Assembly: GCA_035492455.1 (NCBI GenBank)
Contig: DATJJE010000026.1
Location: forward strand, 90,877 to 154,876
Direction of reading: 5' to 3'
DNA length: 64,000 nucleotides
DNA from: Gp6-AA40 sp035492455
GTDB taxonomy: Bacteria; Acidobacteriota; Vicinamibacteria; Vicinamibacterales; UBA2999
The notes under the pieces are model-generated. The model ran no database searches, had not been told where the DNA came from, and worked only from the letters and a program-made list of their open reading frames with translations. Positions 57,009 through 64,000 of this stretch are shown here, piece after piece. Numbering within the stretch: the stretch's first letter is position 1; every line of letters starts with the position of its first letter. Position numbers and translations under genes: made by a program.

Positions 57009-59852
57009 CTAAAAGGTCGAACCAACGGCGAATTTGAAGGTGAAGGCCTTCGCCGGCAGCAGCGTGTTGTTCAGCACGCCGCCGCGCTGTGGATTGGCCG
57101 CGAAGATCAGACGGAACGGCACGTTCAGCACCGGCATGAAGAACCGCACCTCGGCGCCGGTCGATGTCTTGAACGCGCTGGTGCGTCCGATCACTTCGGT
57201 ATGGGGCTGTGGCGCGTTCGGATCCTCGAGCCCGCCAAACGACAGCGAGGCGAACGGATCGATGAGCAGCGGCGCCGGCGGGAAGACCTGCTGTGTCAGG
57301 TTCTCCTTCCACGCGAACTTCTCACCGAAGTCGCGCACCTGCCCGGCGTCGTAGAACAGCACCAGACGCACCGGCCCGGCGACGGTGATGATGTATTCGC
57401 CATTGAACAGCAGGCTCTTGTTGCCGCCGAGCACGATCTGCGAACCCGGCACCGTCGGTCCGATCGATCGGATGTCGTAGCCGCGCACGCTGTACTCGCC
57501 GCCCAGAAACAGTCGCTCGAACACCGGCAGATTCGTCGTGCCGCGGTACGGCTCGATGTACTGGAACTGCACCCGCCCGCCAAACGAGCTGCGCGAGGTG
57601 TGCGGGTGATACCAGATGCCTTCGAGCGTCGGCTTGTAATAGCTCGTATTCCCACCGAGGCCGCCCAGATCGATGGCCATCGTCAACCGCTTGCCATTGC
57701 TCGGGAAGATCGGGTTGTCGATGGTATTGAATACGTAGCTTGGCGAGATCTTGCTGATGGTGCGATTGCCTTTCGAGCCGATCAGAAACGAGTCGAACAG
57801 GAACGGGTTGCGCCGCAGTGTCTCCTGCGCGGTCGCGCTGATATGGGACAGATCGCCGACGTTGATCGTGCTGCAACCGCTCGCCGACACCACACACGAC
57901 GGATCGATCAATGCCTCGTTCAGGTCCGAGACGCCGACCGACTCGTACGAGTAGTTGACGAACATCCGCGCGAAGTCCGCTACCGGGAACCCGAACGTGA
58001 TGTTGCCGCCCGTCGATTTCTGCGTGTAGTAGCCGATGAACTGCAGCGAGCGCTTGTAAACGTCGACGCCGCCGGTGAGGTTCCTGTCGAACAGAAACGG
58101 TTCCGTAAACGCCAGCTGATAGTTCTGCGAACGTGACCCCGCCTGCGCCGATGCGGTCAGGCTTTCGCCACGGCCAAGGAAGTTCGCGGTCTGGAACGAC
58201 AGCTGGCCGAAGAACCCCTCATATTGGGACACGCCGGCGCCGAAGGTGACCTGGTTGCGGTTCTGCTCCTCGACGCGCAAGGTGACGTTGACCTGATTGT
58301 CGCGGCCCGGCACCTTGTCGACCTTCATGTCCTTGTCGTTGCCCTCGAGATTCTTGAAGTAGCCAAGCTGATTGATGCGCCGGATGCTGTACTTCAGGTT
58401 CTCAGTGTTGAAGGTGCTGCCCTCAACGAGGCGCAGCTCGCGCCGAATCACGTTGTCGCGCGTTGTCGTGTTGCCGACAAACGAGATGCGGTTGACGAAG
58501 AACTGCTTGCCCTCCGAGAGCCGCATCGTCACGTCGACCGTTGGACGCAGGCTTGCGGTCGGCGGCGCGGGATTGGTCGGCGCCGCCGCTGCAGCGTTGC
58601 CATCAGTTGCCGCGTTACCATCGGTTGACAACGGCGCAAGACCGTCGTTCTTCGGGTTCAGATCCGGATAGCCGGTGAACTCCATGTAGCCGCCGGCGCC
58701 GTAGGCTTCCTGTGCTTTCTTCAGACCGTCACGAACTTTCTTCTCGCTGTACCACTCGCCCTGCTGAACCTTGAACATCGGGCGCAGATTCTCGCTCTTG
58801 ACGACGGTATTGCCCTCGAACTTGAAGTCGCCGACGCGGTAGCGCGGGCCCTCAGTGACGGGAATACGCAGCTGGATCCACCGTGTCTTGCCATCCTTCT
58901 CGTCCTCGACCACTTTCACTTCCGGGTTGCCGACGCGAACGCGAACGTATCCCTGCTCGCGGTAGTAGGCGGAAATCTTCTCCGCATCTTCTTCGTATTT
59001 GTCTTCCTTGTAGGTGGCGCTGCGGAACAGTGTGGTGAAGATGAGACCCTTCTTTGCCTTGTTGTCCTTCATCTTCCGCGCGAGCTTGCGATCGCTGAAC
59101 GCCTGGTTGCCGATGAACTCGATGTCGCGGATGCGCAGCTTCGGACCTTCCCCGATGTTGAAGGCGATGTTCACCAGCTTCGTTCCGCCGGCGATGGCCG
59201 TCACCTTGTGGGTGACTTCCGCGTTGCTGTACCCCTTCTCCGCCATCATCTCGCGCAGCACGGCTTCCACGCGGTGGATCGTGTTCTCGTCGAGGAACGA
59301 ATCGAGCCGCAGCTCGATCCCCTTCTCTTTCAGCTGCTCGGTGATCTTCGTGCGGTCGATATTCTTGGTGCCCTCATAGGTGACGTTCTTGACGCGCTCG
59401 CGCTCCTCCATGTTGTAGAGCACGATCTTGCCGATGACGCCGTTCGAAAAGACGTAGTCCTGCGTCTCGATCTCGAGGTCGTCAAGGAAGTTGGTCGCCC
59501 ACAGCCGGCCGAAGTCGTCCTTCGCTGTCTGCTCGGCGACCTCATTCCAGGGCGTCCACACGCCCTGCGACGGCCGGCTCACCAAAGGCACCAGCTTCAT
59601 GTAATAGAGGTAGGTCTCGGACTCGACCACCGGAGAGCCGCCCTGCTTCGCGAAGCACGGAACGATGTAGTAAAGGACGGGACCGGACCCGGCGGGTGGC
59701 AGCGACGCCGGCGGCGGAATCTGGAGACCGCACGCCGTCGATGGGTTGTTATTGACCGCGGCAGGGTTGCTGTCCTGGGCAAGTGCCGGCGACGACACGA
59801 CGGCCGCCAGCAGCGCCGCGACAGCGAGCGTTCGAGCCAACTGCTTCTGCAT
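57009..59852 (-). CDS. bamA: Outer membrane protein assembly factor BamA
   Basis: A 947-residue Omp85 protein. ATG 59852 gives a clean signal peptide (MQKQLARTLAVAALLAAVVSSPALA); an upstream TTG at 59870 is less likely. Several POTRA domains span about 30-470, with ERERVKNVTYEGTKNIDRTKI and LRIRDIEFIGNQAFSDRKLARKM. An Ala-rich insertion with TDGNAA repeats interrupts them near 415-445. The C-terminal barrel has the FERLFLGGEYSVRGYD motif (RGY loop) and ends in an aromatic FTFKFAVGSTF. It inserts outer-membrane proteins and is essential in diderms. Confidence 0.96.
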   Translation of the reverse strand: MQKQLARTLAVAALLAAVVSSPALAQDSNPAAVNNNPSTACGLQIPPPASLPPAGSGPVLYYIVPCFAKQGGSPVVESETYLYYMKLVPLVSRPSQGVWTPWNEVAEQTAKDDFGRLWATNFLDDLEIETQDYVFSNGVIGKIVLYNMEERERVKNVTYEGTKNIDRTKITEQLKEKGIELRLDSFLDENTIHRVEAVLREMMAEKGYSNAEVTHKVTAIAGGTKLVNIAFNIGEGPKLRIRDIEFIGNQAFSDRKLARKMKDNKAKKGLIFTTLFRSATYKEDKYEEDAEKISAYYREQGYVRVRVGNPEVKVVEDEKDGKTRWIQLRIPVTEGPRYRVGDFKFEGNTVVKSENLRPMFKVQQGEWYSEKKVRDGLKKAQEAYGAGGYMEFTGYPDLNPKNDGLAPLSTDGNAATDGNAAAAAPTNPAPPTASLRPTVDVTMRLSEGKQFFVNRISFVGNTTTRDNVIRRELRLVEGSTFNTENLKYSIRRINQLGYFKNLEGNDKDMKVDKVPGRDNQVNVTLRVEEQNRNQVTFGAGVSQYEGFFGQLSFQTANFLGRGESLTASAQAGSRSQNYQLAFTEPFLFDRNLTGGVDVYKRSLQFIGYYTQKSTGGNITFGFPVADFARMFVNYSYESVGVSDLNEALIDPSCVVSASGCSTINVGDLSHISATAQETLRRNPFLFDSFLIGSKGNRTISKISPSYVFNTIDNPIFPSNGKRLTMAIDLGGLGGNTSYYKPTLEGIWYHPHTSRSSFGGRVQFQYIEPYRGTTNLPVFERLFLGGEYSVRGYDIRSIGPTVPGSQIVLGGNKSLLFNGEYIITVAGPVRLVLFYDAGQVRDFGEKFAWKENLTQQVFPPAPLLIDPFASLSFGGLEDPNAPQPHTEVIGRTSAFKTSTGAEVRFFMPVLNVPFRLIFAANPQRGGVLNNTLLPAKAFTFKFAVGSTF

Positions 59853-59907
59853 CAAGGGATTCCGAAACAACTTAGTTTACTGGATTCTCTGAGGAGTTCA
59901 GACGTTC

Positions 59908-59926
59908 CCGGCCGAGGGACGGCCGG
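59908..59926. repeat. CCGGCCG/CGGCCGG hairpin between bamA and clpC
   Basis: Perfect seven-base stem with loop AGGGA. No T-run follows on either strand. It might still slow polymerase at the end of clpC, which is transcribed toward it. Confidence 0.45.
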
Positions 59927-59933
59927 CTAACTT

Positions 59934-59999
59934 GGGTTCATTGGGTTCAAGGGGTTCAAAGGGTTCGAACCCCATGCACCCCTTGAACCGAATGAACCC
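59934..59999. repeat. GGGTTCA-word inverted repeat between bamA and clpC
   Basis: Words GGGTTCA, GGGTTCAA and GGGTTCAAA (59934-59958) are followed after about 16 bases by their near-exact inverse, CCCTTGAACCGAATGAACCC (59980-59999). The stem could reach 25 pairs with few mismatches. It is another member of the simple-word, self-folding spacer class, ending eight bases before the clpC stop. Confidence 0.7.
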
Positions 60000-60007
60000 G
60001 ATGAACC

Positions 60008-62443
<2,436 letters not shown>

Positions 62444-62497
62444 CCGGCCTGCCTACGGTTTATCGGTTGATCGCGAGAAGACCTTCTCTCTGTTGGC

Positions 62498-62503
62498 ATT
62501 ATA
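62498..62503 (-). promoter_or_regulatory. Candidate -10 box of clpC
   Basis: TATAAT on the minus strand, 54 bases before the clpC ATG. AAGGCA/TGCCTT arms at 62503-62523 just upstream could form a small hairpin that overlaps the -35 region or ends the ABM transcript. No CtsR-like heptad operator was seen. Confidence 0.4.
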
Positions 62504-62564
62504 AGGCATAGCTGGTGTGCCTTAGCGCCTGGGGCAGTTGCCTGATCGGTCCCCTCCTGTTTCA

Positions 62565-62855
62565 TTAGACGCGTACCCCGGCCAACTTGGTCACGTCGCG
62601 CGACACAATGGCGCGATTGCCGACTTCCATGAAGGCAAGGAAATGGGCGGAGGCGCGATGATCGACCCACGCCTGTTCTCGTTCGTACACTTCGTAGAAG
62701 TACCAGCGCGTTGGATCGTCCTGCTGCTGCAGGACGTCAAAGCGCACGCAGCCGGGATCGCGCTGCACTGACAATTCCGCGTTCTTCAGAATCGCCGCCC
62801 TGAACTCGCCGAGGAGTTCCGACTTCACCTGCACCTTCACCAGCAGCACAAACAT
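62565..62855 (-). CDS. Antibiotic biosynthesis monooxygenase (ABM) domain protein
   Basis: A 96-residue dimeric alpha+beta barrel protein. VLLVKVQVKSELLGEFRAAILKNAELSVQRDPGCVRFDVLQQQDDPTRWYFYEVYEREQAWVDHRASAHFLAFMEVG is typical of ABM/LsrG/YgiN-like quinol or small-molecule monooxygenases that need no metal. Substrate unknown. It is divergent from the dehydrogenase gene, with only 23 bases between start codons and overlapping -10 boxes. Confidence 0.85.
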   Translation of the reverse strand: MFVLLVKVQVKSELLGEFRAAILKNAELSVQRDPGCVRFDVLQQQDDPTRWYFYEVYEREQAWVDHRASAHFLAFMEVGNRAIVSRDVTKLAGVRV

Positions 62856-62862
62856 GGGTCGA

Positions 62863-62870
62863 ACTATACT
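62863..62870. promoter_or_regulatory. Overlapping divergent -10 boxes (TATACT / TATAGT)
   Basis: ACTATACT gives TATACT on the plus strand (62865-62870), eight bases before the dehydrogenase ATG, and TATAGT on the minus strand (62868-62863), seven bases before the ABM ATG. If used, both mRNAs would be leaderless and initiation in one direction would exclude the other. No ribosome binding site is seen for either gene. Confidence 0.45.
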
Positions 62871-62878
62871 CCGCGGCT

Positions 62879-63766
62879 ATGCCTGAAACGATCGGCTTCA
62901 TCGGACTCGGACTGATGGGTCGCCCGATGGCGACCAACTTGATCAAGGCCGGCCACTCGCTCATCGTCCACTCGCGCAGCCCGCAACCGGTGGACGCGCT
63001 CGTCATGCTTGGCGCGAAGCGCGCGGAGACGCCGGCGGACGTTGCGCGCCAGGTAACGCGCATCATCACGATGGTGCCCGACTCGCCGGATGTCGAACAG
63101 GTGCTCGAAGGACCGAACGGCGTGTTCGGCGCGCTGCAGCGTGGCACCATCCTCATCGACAACAGCAGCATCGCGCCCGGTGTCGCGCGGCGGCTCGCCG
63201 CGAAGGCGAAGTCGCTCGGCGCGCAGATGCTCGATGCGCCGGTAAGCGGCGGCGAGATTGGCGCCGTGAGCGGCACGCTGTCGATCATGGTCGGGGGCGA
63301 TGCGGATGCGTTCGACAGGGTGAAGCCGATTCTGGACGTGATGGGCAACCCCGAAAAGGTCGTGCGCATCGGCGAAGCCGGCGCCGGTCAGCTGTGCAAG
63401 GTCTGCAACCAGATGGTCATCGCCGGCACGCTCGGCGTCGTCGCCGAGGCGTTCGCGCTGGCGAAGAAATCGGGCATCGATGCGGAGAGGATGCGCGAGG
63501 CGCTGCTCGGCGGATTCGCATCGAGCCGCGTGCTCGAAGTGCACGGTGAGCGCATCCTGAAGGGGAACTTCAAGCCTGGTTTCAAGACGAAGCTCTTCGC
63601 CAAGGATCTGAAGATCGCCGCCGCGACGCTCGGCGAGTATCAGGTCGCCGGTCCTATCACCGCGGTCGCGCAGCAGGAGATCAACGCGCGCATGGCGGCG
63701 GGTGCGGCCGAAGAAGACTACTCGGGAATGGCGAAGGTTGTGCTGGAACTGGCGAGACTGGATTAA
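62879..63766 (+). CDS. NAD(P)-dependent beta-hydroxyacid dehydrogenase (GarR/HIBADH family)
   Basis: A 295-residue enzyme. TIGFIGLGLMGRPMATNLIKAGHSLIVHSRSPQPVD binds the cofactor; the Arg in SRSP suggests NADPH. MLDAPVSGGEIGAVSGTLSIMVGGDADAFD is the substrate-binding motif and GAGQLCKVCNQMVIAGTLGVVAEAFALAKKSGID holds the catalytic Lys168-like residue. Family members reduce tartronate semialdehyde, 3-hydroxyisobutyrate or succinic semialdehyde; the exact substrate cannot be fixed by sequence alone. ATG start after a TATACT. Confidence 0.9.
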   Translation: MPETIGFIGLGLMGRPMATNLIKAGHSLIVHSRSPQPVDALVMLGAKRAETPADVARQVTRIITMVPDSPDVEQVLEGPNGVFGALQRGTILIDNSSIAPGVARRLAAKAKSLGAQMLDAPVSGGEIGAVSGTLSIMVGGDADAFDRVKPILDVMGNPEKVVRIGEAGAGQLCKVCNQMVIAGTLGVVAEAFALAKKSGIDAERMREALLGGFASSRVLEVHGERILKGNFKPGFKTKLFAKDLKIAAATLGEYQVAGPITAVAQQEINARMAAGAAEEDYSGMAKVVLELARLD

Positions 63767-63796
63767 GTCGGATACCGACGTGCGATGGTGACGAAC

Positions 63797-63831
63797 GTGC
63801 GATGGTGCGATGGTGCGTCCGAAGGTGCGAA
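63797..63831. repeat. 35-base exact copy of the 7753-7787 repeat
   Basis: The words GTGCGATG and GTGCGAAG occur in the same order as at 7753-7787, with all 35 bases identical. It lies just downstream of the dehydrogenase gene and leads into the 27-base tandem array, which contains the inverse word CGCACCATCG, again allowing a large fold-back. Confidence 0.8.
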
Positions 63832-63899
63832 GTTCGATGGTGCAATATCGCACGTTCGCACGCCGGACGAACTCGCAACGATCGCATATTGGACGCACG

Positions 63900-64000
63900 C
63901 CGCACCATCGCACGCCGGACGAACCGCCGCACCATCGCACGCCGGACGAACCGCCGCCCAACGCACCGCCGGACGAACCGCCGCACCATCGCACCGTCGG
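63900..64000. repeat. 27-base tandem repeat array, cut by the window end
   Basis: Units of 27 bases start at 63900, 63927, 63954 and 63981 (the last one partial, 20 bases). Units one and two are identical (CCGCACCATCGCACGCCGG followed by ACGAACCG); the third has several changes. Because 27 is a multiple of three, frames stay open through it (MVRRFVRRA periods on the minus strand), but no start, binding site or conservation supports a gene. No gene is seen after 63766. Confidence 0.85.

Noticed and set aside
56547..58136. A 529-codon open frame opposite bamA and the small lipoprotein
   Set aside because: Arg/His-rich shadow frame. The minus-strand genes have signal peptides and clear families.
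63900..64000. The regular 27-base repeats as a CRISPR array
   Set aside because: There are no unique spacers between units: the repeats are directly adjacent, and no cas gene is near.

Overview
The window is GC-rich, gene-dense chromosomal DNA from a diderm bacterium. LPS and outer-membrane genes (lptE, lpxA, lpxI, bamA, skp, tonB), menaquinone made by the futalosine route, a photosynthetic-reaction-centre-type cytochrome c with no photosynthesis genes, bacillithiol synthesis (bshC), ClpC and an S9B peptidase together fit Acidobacteriota, most likely a Vicinamibacteria-like lineage. This placement is inference; no rRNA gene is present to confirm it. No tRNA, rRNA, CRISPR array, insertion sequence or prophage was seen.

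Layout. 1-7.7 kb: end of bshC, a class A PBP, then hrcA-grpE-dnaJ-prmA (no dnaK) meeting convergent rsmE. 7.9-15.1 kb: Ser/Thr kinase, ilvE, pilT, exported VOC protein, recX, alaS. 15.1-19.5 kb: lytic transglycosylase, a double NTF2-like protein, rpsT coupled to a 2OG-oxygenase-like protein, and a dihaem cytochrome. 19.5-23.5 kb (minus): leuS-lptE-holA. 23.5-33.8 kb (minus): yceD-rpmF-plsX-fabD-fabG-acpP-fabF, continuing into etfB-etfA, ETF-QO, a DUF374 acyltransferase and a histone-deacetylase-like hydrolase. 33.8-38.1 kb (minus): FkbM methyltransferase-miaA-hfq-deoB-dgt. 38.1-43.1 kb (plus): tctC-tctB-tctA with an MmgE/PrpD protein and an atypical SDR, probably an acquired carboxylate-uptake and catabolism cassette. 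43.1-62.4 kb (minus): clpC, bamA, a lipoprotein, skp, a fused fabZ-lpxA, lpxI, a GnnA-like dehydrogenase, a degenerate MqnE-like gene, mqnA, mqnC, an amidohydrolase, mqnP, menG, tonB, a PAS protein and a DPP-IV peptidase. 62.5-64 kb: an ABM monooxygenase divergent from a GarR-like dehydrogenase, then a repeat array.

Two themes stand out. First, the menaquinone cluster has an MqnE-family protein in the expected slot that has lost the CxxxCxxC iron-sulfur motif; it is translationally coupled to mqnA and to lipid A genes. Second, the window is full of small repeats: GTAGG-headed palindromes resembling REP elements, simple-word repeats that fold on themselves between genes, and a 35-bp word shared by loci 56 kb apart. 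Several of them sit in frame inside conserved genes (deoB, leuS, tctB, the kinase). Several predicted -10 boxes lie so close to start codons that transcripts would be almost leaderless.
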